Counted from the stretch's first letter, positions 34,117 to 46,993 are shown. The stretch: 64,000 bases of DNA from Phyto melanocephala (GCA_941918925.1 OW799233.1:48259341-48323340), one strand, 5' to 3'. Made by a program: numbers and translations. Notes: generated from the sequence alone by a model not told the origin.

Positions 34117-34627
34117 TACAAAAAACATACATCAGTGTTTCTAGATTGACTTTGTTTTAATTATGTTACATGTGGAGAAATATTTCTTTGTTTTACAATT
34201 ACAAGTATAAACTAAAATGTTATGCCCTAATTATTAGCTTCGTTTGTGTTCGAAACAACTTATAAAAAGATTTTTCACTTTGTTTTATGATGCGCATTAA
34301 TTCATACCAGCAAGAAAACAAATTTTTATAATATTCCTAAAAATCAATTCCTGGATCAGGAAAATCAGTCATGAGCCAAGTTCAAAACAGAAAAAAAAAA
34401 AAAAAATGTCTTTAAAATGAGAGTTCAACTTGTTTTGTTTTTACAATTGAGGATCGGTTAGATATAAAATTTGGGGAATTACATACAATGTACTTTAAAA
34501 CATGATCTTAAACAATGAGAATTTTTTTAATTTATTTTCGTTTTAAAATAAAACACGTTTACTAAATATATAAAATTATTATTTTTTATTCTATTTTAAT
34601 AATTACTCATTACAATTATTTTAATTT
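34117..34627. other. 3' flank of the channel gene
   Basis: AT-rich, with an AATAAA signal near 34545-34555. No other feature seen. Confidence 0.45.
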
Positions 34628-34852
34628 AGAAAGGCCCTATGTTAGGTAAGGTTAGGTAGAACAGGCAGCTGTTGTGCATCGCAGTTGGGTCCATTATAAT
34701 AATCCAATTGTGATGCCTGAATAGAAAAGTAAGAATAGAATAGAAAAGAGAGAAGAGAAGCAGACAAGTCCAGAGTCTCTGGCGGGAATCGAACCCGCAA
34801 CACCCAAATTTAGCAAACCAGCACACTACTGACTAGTCCACCGGGGCACCCT
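34628..34852 (-). mobile_element. tRNA-derived SINE
   Basis: On the minus strand the head (from about 34847) has a box-A-like TGGACTAGTCAGTAG and a perfect box B, GGTTCGATTCC (34795-34785), spaced as in a pol III promoter. It does not fold as a full tRNA. The body runs through (AGAAT)n-like sequence to an ACCTAACCTTACCTAAC tail. It lies 0.5 kb downstream of the channel gene. Confidence 0.65.
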
Positions 34853-34944
34853 CTCACTCGTGTTTTCTTAATCCATTTTTTTGCATATTTCGATAGATGA
34901 TCCTCTGATACACCACTGGTAAAAAATTTGTTCTCCGTAATTTT

Positions 34945-35345
34945 TACACTCGCCACCAAAAACTGGTGTGCGGCATACTCATTTAGTCATTCCGTTTCTA
35001 ACACATCGAAATATCCATTTAAGACCCCATAAAGAATTTATTTTCTGAGACCTAGTTTCATTTTTGGACGATCTTGCTATACCTGTCCGTCTGTTGAAAA
35101 CACGATAGTTTTCGAACTGAAAAAGTTACGGAAATCAAATATTGCCAGGATATTTTTAATACATAAGGTTTTTTTGGTATTGAAAATTGGCTAAATCAAT
35201 ATTTTTATGTGACCTTCTCCACTCTTAAGTTCAAACCCGTTTTTCGACACATTAGATCCTTTTTCTCGGAAAACGTCACATATTAGGAAGAGAGTTATAG
35301 CTTGATATACTTATAAGGGTAGGTCAAAAAGCAATGTCCTTCCTA
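34945..35345 (+). mobile_element. Old type-B element, 5' half (outermost layer of nest)
   Basis: Begins with a decayed type-B terminus (TACACTCGCCACC), followed by the type-B series CATTCCGTTTCTAACACATC, ACCCCATAAAG, GACGATCTTGCTAT and AAGAGAGTTATAGC. It breaks off at TGTCCTTCCTA where the Helitron begins. The continuation is at 53511. Confidence 0.75.
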
Positions 35346-35599
35346 TCTATATAAATAAAAGTGAAACAACTTTGGCAAGCTGTTGTACACATTCCAGGGA
35401 GTGTTTATGGGTGGTAAAAAGTGGGCGGGGCAACGCTCATCCACATATACATAAAAATGAAATACGCCCATACAAAATATATATTATTTTTCCAGCTACT
35501 TGCACTTGACCAATATTTCTGAAACTTTGCACACATTTTGAGCTATCATGACTATATAATTTCGTAATTAGAAAAGTGGGCAGTGCCACCCCCATTAAA

Positions 35600-35867
35600 A
35601 ATAAGTTATTATTTTCAGCTATTTCCAAGCATTCCAATGGTTTCCACCGATTTGCCATTCAACTTAAAGCGACTACAGTTTCCAGTTCACCTTGCCTTCG
35701 CTATTACCATCAACAAAGCACAAGGACAATATCTGAGTGTTGCAGGATTGAATTTTGAAAATCCATGCTTTTAACATGGCCAGCTCTACATCGCATGCTC
35801 CACAGTGGGAACACCAAAACAATTTTTCATTTTTACAGCAAACGGAAAAACCAAAAATATTGTATAA
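35600..35867 (+). pseudogene. Helitron helicase (Pif1-like) C-terminal remnant
   Basis: The frame reads ...LQFPVHLAFAITINKAQGQ (about 35668-35725), then HGQLYIACSTV (35775-35807), and ends at ...TKNIV stop (35867). This is the conserved end of Helitron RepHel proteins: the NKAQGQ motif followed by HGQLY-x-A-x-S. A stop at 35772-35774 directly precedes HGQLY. The Rep domain and the rest of the helicase are absent, so it is a remnant inside a non-autonomous copy. Confidence 0.8.
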
Positions 35868-36055
35868 CCACTTGCATTACAAAGTGTAAAGTCTAATTTG
35901 TTAATTTCTTCTGAAATAAAAATCTTTAAAACGCTTTAAATTATATAATAACACTTTCCTTAATGAAAGGAAAAAACAAAAAAAATATTGAAAATCACCT
36001 CTATATAAATCACCTCTACAATAAAAATCAATAAAATATTATATATGTATGTATA

Positions 36056-36190
36056 CAAGGCATATTTATTCATCAGGTAATTGCAGTTCGGAGAGAATTT
36101 TTTGTTTATATTTTTTTATATATGAAGTTTGACATTTGAAATAAATTAGAAAAGAGAGAAAATTGTTTTTTACTATACCTTGATATACCT
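36056..36190 (+). mobile_element. hAT-type MITE, left part
   Basis: Starts CAAGGCATATTTATTCATC and follows the 56052 copy through GCAGTTCGGAGAGAA, then is truncated within a CCTTGATATA repeat next to the second MITE. Confidence 0.7.
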
Positions 36191-36200
36191 TGATACATAC

Positions 36201-36349
36201 CAAGGTAATTTATTCATCAGGTACTCTTGATTCGCCAGCTGATTATTTTTTTCAACACTTATTTTAAATTTCAGTTTTCAAAATGTATAAATAAAAAACA
36301 ATTTCCTCTCTTTTTTAATTTATTTCAAATGTCAAACTGTAAATAAAAA
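36201..36349 (-). mobile_element. hAT-type MITE, split copy (first part)
   Basis: Inverted copy: it begins with the right end (CAAGGTAATTTATTCATCAGG, then CCAGCTGATTATT) and runs to TCAAACTGTAAATAAAAA, where the type-A element starts. The missing left end, ATTCTCTCCGAACTGC to CCTTG, resumes at 53359-53415. Confidence 0.8.
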
Positions 36350-36395
36350 CAAGTAACAGTGCTATATTCGGCCGTGCCGAATCTTATATACCCTT
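36350..36395 (-). mobile_element. Type-A element, 3' end (split by Gypsy insertion)
   Basis: CAAGTAACAGTG, hairpin ATTCGGC-CGT-GCCGAAT, then TATATACCCTT, cut at the LTR. The partner part is at 52671-53358. The T-run of the MITE was the target. Confidence 0.85.
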
Positions 36396-39300
36396 TGTTG
36401 CGGGTGGGTTTTTATTCCCTATGAATCGACGCCACTGTATGCGTAAAATTTTTGACGTGGACGCCGGACGATTTTTGAGGTTGGGAAGGCTGTAACAAAA
36501 TGCCTCTAATCCATTTGTTTTGTTGGTTTTAATGGAGAGGGGCTTACGGCCAAATGGAGACACTACCTCCTGCCCGAGTCCCAGTGTTTTAATATTGTTT
36601 TTTTTTTAATTCTGTTCGTGTAAATTTGTTTTTTTTTTGTTAAGGGTTGTTTTGCGTTTTTGTGTGACCTGAAATGAAGGAAAAAGGGTGTTAATATTTA
36701 TATATTAAGGGATAAATTGAAACGATGCATATTTACCATAAGCCGCATCCGTCCAGTAGTCCAAAATCCTGAAAATATAAAATTAAAAAGGAAAATCAAT
36801 TTACTTTATACTTACGTGTGCTACTGCCGCCATTAAATTTTACAATGTGTGTATCTGTCAAATCAATTTGTGTTCGTAGGTATGTGTAGTTGAGCTGTGT
36901 TTATTGAGCATATAGTAAAGTACGTTTTTAAGAGTAGTAAAGGACAGAGTTGTATCTTCATTCAAAAATGATGATATTTAATATTTTAAATTTTGAAGAT
37001 GAAAGTTGAATGGGTTATAATCTTGCTGAAATTGCTGATAGCCTAGTATGATTTAAGGTGATAATAGAATTTAATTAGTTTATCGGGATGTTGTTCGAAT
37101 GGAAATTGTTTGGATTTGGGGAATTGTGGTATAATTTATTAATTTATTTATTTATTTATCGGAGGAAAGTACAGGACTGCGAGATGATATACATAGATTA
37201 TATAGGAATAATGTAGCGGAAAATTTTTTTTTAAGTAAATAGGAATGTACAAACTAATTATTGGAAGGGGTATTTAAGCTAGGTAACGGAAAAAGAGAGA
37301 CATATTATTGATATTTTGCTTAACATCACAAGACAGTGAGTCAGTGTTCAAAATTTCTTGAGTAAATTGAAAACTTGTGGTAATCTAAGTGAAAAGAAAC
37401 AAGTATAGGAAGTTTCTTGGAGGGAGTGATAGCCCATTAGAAAGAGCCTTATTTTCGTGTTAAATGAAGTGTAGTGTTTGATAGAGAAAAAAAGTTAATT
37501 TTTGTTTACGTAAGTTTGAGTAAAAGGAAATGTTTATCATGGTATATCATAGTAATATGTGTTGTGTTTTTTTTTTATGAACCAATATAGCTGGCTAGTG
37601 TCTCAGTGGAAGCATGGGCAGGTGTCACGATCCGAGACGACAAGATAGCCAGGTAACAACTTTTTATATATATTTTTATTAGAGTCGGAGTACTCATCAA
37701 CTCCAGTTAAAAGTGGCCGTTATTAGGCAAATTGTGCAAAATTTTGAGGAAGATTTTTATACACATATTTAATTTAACAAAGTATATTAAAGAAAGAGAA
37801 AAGAGCATTATTATTGGAATTGTTTAGTCTTGTGTGAGGAAAATCATAATTATAAAGCAAAGAAAAAATTTATTATTGCAGCAAAATATTGCTCGAAGCT
37901 TAATGTATAAAAGAAAAAGTCAATCATTGAATATATAAATATTTGATTTTGTATTATATTTTGTTTATTAGATTTTAAGATAGTGTTGGTTACTGTGAAT
38001 GATTGTGTCTGTTTAAGTGTCAGTTTTTTTTTAAGTTAAATTATATATATATAGTTTTTTTATTAGTTTTAAAGAAAAGCAACTAGTGATTTTTGTATTT
38101 ATGTATTATATTATTTATTTATAAGTAAGAGAGAAAAAGAAAAAAAAGGTAAATAACACCATAATTTAGGCGCTCAAATTTCGGATTGTAAATTTAGTTT
38201 AATAATAGTAAATCTTTGATAGTTGATTGATATCTTAGGGAGCTCCTTCAGGTTGTTTTTTTTTGAGTTTTATATAGTTGTTTTTCCTTGTTATTCGGTT
38301 TCGTTAAACTTTGAATTTGGTAGAAGTCTAAAAAGATAAATTTGAGCTCTAAAGGGGAAGATAAATTAGAGAAATCAAGTCTATTTAAATAGGTCATTTC
38401 AATATAGCATAATATAAGTTTTGTAAATATTCATTAGATATAGAATTATATTTGTATATATATTATTGTCTATTTGTTTGTTTTATTTATAAATATAGTT
38501 TTAAGGAATTTATTAATAAAAAGATTATGTTTAGTTGAAATAATACATATATATAAATATGAAGGCTTAACTTGAATTAGTAACGGCAATGATAACGACG
38601 GATAGGTAAGTGGTGAGTAGTGTCGTGCGTTCAAAATTTCTTGAGTAAATTGAAAACTAGTGGTAATCTAAGTGAAAAGAAACAAGTATAGGAAGTTTCT
38701 TGGAGGGAGTGATAGCCCATTAGAAAGAGCCTTATTTTCGTGTTAAATGAAGTGTAGTGTTTGATAGAGAAAAAAAGTTAATTTTTGTTTACGTAAGTTT
38801 GAGTAAAAGGAAATGTTTATCATGGTATATCATAGTAATATGTGTTGTGTTTTTTTTTATGAACCAATATAGCTGGCTAGTGTCTCAGTGGAAGCATGGG
38901 CAGGTGTCACGATCCGAGACGACAAGATAGCCAGGTAACAACTTTTTATATATATTTTTATTAGAGTCGGAGTACTCATCAACTCCAGTTAAAAGTGGCC
39001 GTTATTAGGCAAATTGTGCAAAATTTTGAGGAAGATTTTTATACACATATTTAATTTAACAAAGTATATTAAAGAAAGAGAAAAGAGCATTATTATTGGA
39101 ATTGTTTAGTCTTGTGTGAGGAAAATCATAATTATAAAGCAAAGAAAAAATTTATTATTGCAGCAAAATATTGCTCGAAGCTTAATGTATAAAAGAAAAA
39201 GTCAATCATTGAATATATAAATATTTGAATTTGTATTATATTTTGTTTATTAGATTTTAAGATAGTGTTGGTTACTGTGAATGATTGTGTCTGTTTAAGT

Positions 39301-40146
39301 GTCAGTTTTTTTTTAAGTTAAATTATATATATATAGTTTTTTTTATTAGTTTTAAAGAAAAGCAACTAGTGATTTTTGTATTTATGTATTATATTATTTA
39401 TTTATAAGTAAGAGAGAAAAAGAAAAAAAAGGTAAATAACACCATAATTTAGGCGCTCAAATTTCGGATTGTAAATTTAGTTTAATAATAGTAAATCTTT
39501 GATAGTTGATTGATATCTTAGGGAGCTCCTTCAGGTTGTTTTTTTTTGAGTTTTATATAGTTGTTTTTCCTTGTTATTCGGTTTCGTTAAACTTTGAATT
39601 TGGTAGAAGTCTAAAAAGATAAATTTGAGCTCTAAAGGGGAAGATAAATTAGAGAAATCAAGTCTATTTAAATAGGTCATTTCAATATAGCATAATATAA
39701 GTTTTGTAAATATTCATTAGATATAGAATTATATTTGTATATATATTATTGTCTATTTGTTTGTTTTATTTATAAATATAGTTTTAAGGAATTTATTAAT
39801 AAAAAGATTATGTTTAGTTGAAATAATACATATATATAAATATGAAGGCTTAACTTGAATTAGTAACGGCAATGATAACGACGGATAGGTAAGTGGTGAG
39901 TAGTGTCGTGCGGATATAGGGTCGTAGAGTAAAATTTGTGGGTGACATACTACGACATGGTTGGGTGGGCAAGTGGAGACCAACATCTGTCTCATAGCCT
40001 CGTCAGTCCGGTGTGTAAAGTGTAGGAATGTTTATTGAGTACCCCTTGTTTTTTTTAACGTTGCTGTGCGGATCTGACGTAAGGGTTGGGACCTCCTGAG
40101 ATTTCAATAGTAGCCGGTGAACTCGTCAGGTTAACGTCACGTAACA
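36396..40146 (+). repeat. 5' LTR with internal tandem duplication
   Basis: 3751 bp. Units 37346-38628 and 38629-39911 are direct repeats (period 1283). The second unit agrees with the 3' LTR at sites where the first differs (for example AAACTAGTGG against AAACTTGTGG). Confidence 0.9.
37346..39911 (+). repeat. 1283-bp tandem duplication inside 5' LTR
   Basis: Both copies begin GTTCAAAATTTCTTGAG and end TAGTGTCGTGC. The 3' LTR has this segment once (47941 onward), so the duplication arose after integration or during the last reverse transcription. Confidence 0.9.
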
Positions 40147-41340
40147 GTTAAATGGCGCCCAATGTAATGAGACAACTTAGTAATATTCTAAAGCTAATAG
40201 AATATTTTTTGGTTGTGAAATGAATGTATGTGTGACATCTAAACATACGGCAATAGTCCACTAGTTTAGGTGAAATAGCCCAAATGGAAGTTCGCGTTGT
40301 AATTGTAAATATTTTTTTTGTAGCCTCTGAAAGTAATGGAAAACAGAGTAGTATAAATTAAATATTCAGTTAAAACGCGTGTTCTATAAATACTTACAGG
40401 AAAGTGAATAGTATCTTGACAGAGAATTGCCGTGCTTTAAATGTGCTATGCTCTTTCTGATTTTATTTTAACGTTTTTGTGATTTTAGTTAAAACTTTAT
40501 ATTTGTGTATTTAAATTGTAAATGCGAAAATGATTTTTGTTAGATAACCTTCTTTAGGATTGATGTTGAGGAAGATTGTATTTAATTTAATCATTGGATG
40601 TCGTAATCTCGTTTTGTGTGGGACAGAATGATGTACGATGACCACGCATACAAAGGAGGATACATAGAGTTTTGTTTTTTGATGATTATATCGGTTGACG
40701 AAGTCTAAATAAAAATGTAATAACCGCTGCGACTGCCATATCCGTCGATCATTGCCGAATCTAAATGATAAAAAGAGATTGTTTAAAGTTTTGTTTGTTT
40801 GAATTAACTAGAGATAAAAGTAGCATAAATATATATTTGTTAGTGTAGTTATTTATATACGTATGTTAGTGTTTTATGTTTACAAACGTGTGCTCTAATT
40901 GGTATATGTATTAAATATTAATAAAATTATATATGTTTCTAAATTTAGTTTTTTTTTAGATTTTAATGTTTCTAGTTTTACCTAAGTGTAGTTAAGTGAT
41001 TAGTAATTTATTTAGTTTAAAGTAAAGTATATATTAATAAATTAGTTAGTGTTTATATAAATTTTTTTTTTTGATAGTCATTGTGGTAATAACTTCATAT
41101 TTATTTTATCGGTTTATACAATAATAATTTCGTAATTTAATTCATTACTGTTGTTTTTTTTAACAAGTGTGTGTTTATTTATATCTGTATATTTTAAAAT
41201 CATATATATTATATACATTTTTTTATATTATTTTTTTATTTTATGAATATAATTACTTTTGAAATTTTCAGTTAATACCATTTGATTTATCGTATAAATT
41301 TGAATTGTCCGTTTATTTTTTTATACCGTCGTGAAGTAGT
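40147..41340 (+). other. Gypsy leader with primer-binding site
   Basis: A primer-binding site candidate TGGCGCCCA starts at 40153, six bases after the LTR, resembling the tRNA-Lys type. The remaining ~1.2 kb is an untranslated AT-rich leader up to the Gag ATG at 41341. Confidence 0.6.
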
Positions 41341-42795
41341 ATGAATATTGAAACTCGCTCACGAAAACGGAATATACGGCCACAAATTGAATTAAATAGA
41401 TCTATACCGCATACATTACCTAAAATTAGAAAAACTATAGTAAAGGGTGGGAGAATGGCGAATACACCCGAAACTAGTAGAAATCAATTTAGAGATTTAT
41501 CTCAAACCATAAATACACCCAATCAGGCCGTGAATATAAATGTTGCTAGACCAGCAGTTGTAGATAGGAATGGAGGTGGGTAGAATATTAGTTCTGAGGT
41601 AGTTGATGAGGCATTGGTAGTACAAAGGTCACTTGAAGATAGGGTTAGAAAAATGGTGCAGGAGGAAACCAGTGATATTAGGAAAAGTCTGTCGGAAATA
41701 TCTAAGTGCCTTGTGGATCTAACAAAGATCGCTGCACATAATCCGAATCCAAATGTACCAATTCTTCAATCCAGTGAAGGTAATTCACAGGCTGATGTTA
41801 GGGCAAGTATCAGATTAGCGTCGGAAAATACGTCTGAAGGGATTTCTACTTCAAATATAGACAATGTTGCAGTTCCATATCAGAGAGTATATGATACAGG
41901 TCCAAATATACAGAATATTGAGCAGGCACGTATCAGAGTGGACAAATTAGGTGTTATTTTTGATGGAAACCCCGCTCGTTTATCAATAGACGACTTTATA
42001 TTTCGGCTTGAGCACTTGCAAACTCATTATCAAATCCCTTGGTCTGAAGTATTAAGAGATTTTCATTTGTTAGTGTCAGGCACTGCTAGAGACTGGTATT
42101 GGTTGTTTGTAAGGACACATAGAGTAGTCGATTGGCCAGGCCTACGACATGCTTTAATGGCTCAATACCAAACGTCACGTTCAAACTTTGAAATAATGAC
42201 CGAGTTAGTAGAGCGAAGGCAACAAATTGGCGAACCTATTGACAACTATTTTCAGGCCATGTGTCAGATAAGATCCAAGCTTGTACAGCCTATACCCGAA
42301 TATGATCTAATTAAAATAATAAAAAGAAATGTGAAAGAGAGTATAGGGAGAATTGTTTATCCTATCGCAGTATCATCGGTGGAACAATTAAGAGTTGAGT
42401 GCAATGAAGCAGAGCGAAATTTTCCACGACGTGAACAACGAGTCGCACAACCACCCGTACCTCGTGTAGTAAGGCATGTAAACGAAGTTTATATAGAAGA
42501 CGACGTGAGAAATTTGGAGGAGGAAATTAACGATAATGAGTATGAACATGTAGCTGCAGTAAATATGAATGGTCAGCAAAGAAAACAGCCGATTATCTGT
42601 TGGAACTGTCGACAACAAGGCCATGTTTTCATGGAGTGTACTTCACTTGAGAGATCACTCTTTTGTTATAAATGCGGCAAAGCTAACGTCATTACTCCTC
42701 GATGTCCGATTTGTCAGTCGGGAAACCAGCTCAAGAGCGTGGGATTGAGGGGGGACCAACGCTCGATGGGAAGTCAACCTCCTTCCCAAAATTAG
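41341..42795 (+). pseudogene. Gag of long-LTR Gypsy element, one stop codon
   Basis: A 484-codon frame from ATG 41341, interrupted by TAG at 41581-41583 (after residue 80) and otherwise open. The middle (about 41930-42400) is a Ty3-type Gag core, including LVSGTARDWYWLF. The C-terminus has a CCHC knuckle (CWNCRQQGHVFMEC) and a second Cys-rich motif (C-x2-C...C-x2-C). It overlaps Pol by ~90 bases in the -1 relation, implying programmed -1 frameshifting. A run of six G at 42749-42754 is a candidate slip site. The TAG could be a recent mutation or, less likely, a read-through codon. Gag would package the RNA in cytoplasmic particles. Confidence 0.8.
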
Positions 42796-45700
42796 ACAGC
42801 GATAGTATTAAGTTCCCAATTGGAAATATTTCTAAAATTAGACATTATTTACCTAGGCATGTGCGGAAACGGAACTACGAAATAATTAGGGCTCAAATTT
42901 TTGATAGTGTTAGCAGGCCAAGGAGGATATCTAACAGGATTCTGAAGGTTCGGGAGAAATTTAGAGAACGTCGAAGGATGCGACGATTGGTGGTAGAGTC
43001 GATAAGTCGGATAAGTCAGGGAAATAGTGACAATAGGTTTTTTGCAGATGTTTTTATAGAGGGAAGGGAAGTTAAAGGTTTATTGGACACAGGAGCTTCG
43101 GTGAGCATATTAGGAAAGGGATGTAGAGAGTTTGTGCAGGATTTAAATCTTAATATTCAACCCATATTGACCAATGTGAAAACTGCCAGTGGTCAATATC
43201 ATCGAGTATTAGGAAAAGTAAATGTATCCATAAGGTACAAAGAACAGGAGAAAAATATGCTACTGTATCTTTGTCCTGATTTGGAACAGTCACTATATCT
43301 GGGGATAGATTTCTGGAGGTTATATGGGTTGGCACCTGATGTGATTGGAGTGCAGGAATTGGATGTAGGGAAAATTAGTAGGGAGATGGTAGTGAATGAG
43401 GGCGATTATAAATTAAGGCCGCACGAATTGGATGAGGAGCAGAAGGTGATTTTGAATAGTGTTATTAGGGAGTTCGATACATTTGAGGATAAAGGGTTAG
43501 GAATGACGAAATTGGAGAAACACACCATAAGGTTGATAGAGGGCGCGGAACCGGTTAAGGACCGTTATTATCCGATATCTCCTTCGGTGCAGGAGATTAC
43601 ATACAAGGAGATTGATGAGATGTTGAAATTGAAGGTCATAGAACTTAGTGAGAGTCCATGGTCGAATAGAACCACGATTGTTAGAAAGCCTGGGAAGAAT
43701 CGCTTCTGCCTAGATGCCCGTAAACTTAACAAACTTACTGTTAAGGATGCATATCCGCTCCAAAATATAGACGGAATTTTGAGCAGGATAGATGAAACAC
43801 ATTATATTAGCAGCGTTGATCTTAAATATGCGTTCTGGCAGATCGAATTGGACGATGAGAGCAAACCTTATACAGCGTTTACAGTAGCTGGTAGACCGTT
43901 GTATCAGTTTAGAGTTATGCCTTTCGGGCTGTGCAACGCTGCACAGAGATTGTGTCGTCTCATGGATAAGGTAATACCTGGTCGTTTGAGGGAGAACGTA
44001 TTTATATATCTAGATGATTTGTTAGTGATTTCTAGTACATTTGAGGAGCATATGAGGTTATTAGTAGAGGTAGCAAAATGTTTAAGAGAAGCTAATTTGA
44101 CAATTGGTCTACGGAAGTCACAATTCTGTTTTCAGGAGCTCAAGTATTTAGGTTTTATCATAGGTGGTGGTACCTTGAAAACAGATCCTGATAAAGTGCA
44201 AGCCATTAGGAACATTAGATTACCGAAATCAGTGAGAGAAGTAAGAAGTTTTCTTGGCACTGCTGGATGGTATAGGCGCTTTATTAAAGATTTTGCGACT
44301 ATATCAGCTCCCTTAACAGATACCCTGAAAAAATCTAAGAAATTTCTGATAACAACGGAAGCGATTGAAGCTTTTGAGAAACTAAAAAAAGCTTTAACGT
44401 CAGCTCCAGTCCTACGACATGCGGATTTTTCAAAACGATTTTATATCCAGTGTGATGCGTCCGATTCTGGAATAGGTGCGGTGCTATATCAACTTAACAG
44501 CGATAATGAGGAACACCCCATAGCATTCTATTCACAGAAATTGAATCCGTGTCAGAAAAATTATACTGTAACAGAAAAAGAATGTCTAGCGGCAGTAATG
44601 GCTGTGAGAAAGTTTAGACCATATGTTGAGATGATGCCTTTCACGATAATAACGGATCATGCTAGCCTTAAGTGGCTGATGACTTTAAAGGATCTAAACG
44701 GTAGACTTGCAAGATGGTCGTTACAACTGCAGTCATTCGATTTTCAAATCGAACACCGAAAAGGATCTGAAAACGTCGTGGCTGACATGTTGTCACGCGT
44801 ACAACAACATATAGTGGATGAAATTCAAACGCAAAATTTACTAGATTTCGAAACTACCGAATTCGAGTCGGAAGAATATTTGGCTTTAATACAGCAGATT
44901 GAAGAAAATAGAAATAAATTACCTGACTTGAAAGTGGTAGATGGCAAAATATTTAAACGCACGGACAATGAACTAGAAGAAGAAGATCAGTTCCAATGGA
45001 AGTTGTGGATACCAACCAGTTTGACGCACTTGATTATCGAAAAAGCACATGATACAAATACATCAGCTCACGGTGGTATGGCAAAAACAATGGAAAAAGT
45101 GAAAAGACTATTTTATTGGCCAAGGATGACTCTTCAAATTAAAGAATTTGTAAGAAATTGTCAGATATGTAAGGAAACTAAGCCATCAAACCGAAACCTT
45201 ATGCCTGAAATTGGTCAAGAAGTTGTCACCGAAAGGCCGTTCCAGAAATTATATATTGATTTCTTGGGAAAGTACCCCAGATCGAAAAGTGGAAATAGCT
45301 ATGTGTTCATAGTGATGGACCATTTCACGAAATTCATATTTTTGAAAGCCATGAAGGAAGCTACAACAACAAATGTCATTAAATTTTTAACTCAAGAAAT
45401 CTTTTATAAATTTGGTGTTCCTGAGGTTGTGCACAGCGATAATGGATCTCAATTTGTTGCCAAAGGTTTTCAAGATTTGATGCAAACGTTTGGTATTAGG
45501 CATATGAAAACTGCTGTTTATTCCCCCAATCTAACGCTTCGGAAAGGGTGAATCAGTCCGTTTTAGCAGCTATTAGAGCCTACCTGAATGAGGACCATAG
45601 GGATTGGGATTTATATTTGGCGGAAATAGAGTGTGCTCTTAGAAATTCAATCCATTCAGCAACTGGGGTTACACCATTCTTTGCCTTATTTGGTTTCCAT

Positions 45701-46075
45701 ATGTTTTCACATGGGGCAGATTACAGGTTGGCTAGAAAACTGATGTCTTTAACTGATCATGAGGTAGAAAATATCCACAAAAATGGAAAATTAGAACTGA
45801 TAAGGGAAAAGATTAGGAAAAATATGCATGAGGCATATGAGAAAAGCGCAACCAGGTACAATAAGAGAGCCAGAATTGTAAAACTAATTCCCGGCCAGGA
45901 AGTCTTTCGAAGAAATACTGTTCTTAGCGATTTTGGGAAAAATATAAGCTCTAAATTTTGTCGAAAATTTTTGAAATCTCGAATAGTCAAACCAATCGGT
46001 AATAACATGTACGAACTTGAGGATTTGCAAGGCAAACCGATTGGAGTATTTCACTTAAAGGACATTAAATTATGA
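42702..46075 (+). pseudogene. Pol of long-LTR Gypsy element, frameshifted in integrase
   Basis: Frame 1 (42702-45551) carries protease LLDTGAS (Asp codon 43086), RT with YLDD at 44007-44018, RNase H (QCDASDSGIGAVL, about 44450), the integrase zinc region and the first two catalytic Asp codons (45258, 45438). At 45523-45527 a C-run is one base short, and the frame ends in ...TLRKG stop. The remainder, including the catalytic Glu (45542-45544) and C-terminal domain to 46075, lies in the next frame. The element could not make a full integrase unless frameshifting occurs. The layout protease-RT-RNase H-integrase is that of Ty3/Gypsy. Confidence 0.85.
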
Positions 46076-46993
46076 ACAATTAGAATTTTAAAAATCTGTG
46101 ATTTAGTCTTTACAAAGTGCAATATTAGGTTTAGTTACACATACATTTTTTTTATTATTTTTTTTAAATGTTTGTGTCGTCCTAATATTTTACTTCGTAC
46201 CTGATTTTTTTTTTAGATTTATAGAGGGAATGAACTGTGATAGGAGCCAAGTGGGAAAATGTGCAATACTAGGGTAGGGTCAATTTGTTTCGTCCTAGTA
46301 TGACATAGTCTCGGCTTGACACTTTTAGAAAGGAAACATTTTGTTCACCTTGATGTTCGTGCTAATCGAGAATGTTTATAATTCTGTCCGGCAATTATGT
46401 TAAGTTTTGTATATATGAATGAATTGAAAATATCTTACCGCTTATCTTATCCGCGTATGTCCAATTAGTATAGTAACGAATCCAGGTAGTTGATAGTATC
46501 GTAGCGTACAAGTTACCTGCAATTAAATATGGAAATCACACAAAGTAATAGTCCTTATATGTATATTATTTGTCTATTTATACTTCCCGTAAACTATAGA
46601 ATAGGTCAAGGGCTATTAGTTGATTGTGTTGCCCGGCTAATTTTGTATGGGACTCTAGTCAGGGTGTGGGAGTTGCCCACGTTTTGAATTTAGTTCACCG
46701 ACTGTCCAGGGCAAGATTTTATTGAACCACATGCGAATCATGGATGGTTATGCAATGTACAGCTGGTTGAGTGTAGTTCGGATATTTTTGTTTTTCAAAA
46801 ACATTACTTGCATTCAAGTAGACGGGGACTTTTGGTGTCAATTATACATCCATGGGGTTCTTGGTGATCACGATTGTGAACCACTGTACACATTTGTGTT
46901 TAGATTGTACCCGAAATATATTGATATCGAAGGGGCACATCATAACATACCGCACACCGTCCACTCTGATTGTCTTCAGCGAGACCGGTGTTT
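46076..46993 (+). other. Gypsy 3' untranslated internal region
   Basis: ~0.9 kb between Pol and the 3' LTR. A 123-codon frame (46722-47093) crosses into the LTR but shows no signal peptide, furin site or membrane anchor of an envelope. No clear polypurine tract lies against the LTR; the preceding bases read GAGACCGGTGTTT. Confidence 0.5.

Noticed and set aside
34783..34850. A functional tRNA gene
   Set aside because: Box B is good but the acceptor stem and anticodon arm do not fold, and a long body follows; a SINE head explains it better.
39753..39995. 80-codon frame repeated identically at 52273-52515
   Set aside because: Repeated only because it lies in both LTRs; no motif, and it is antisense to the element.
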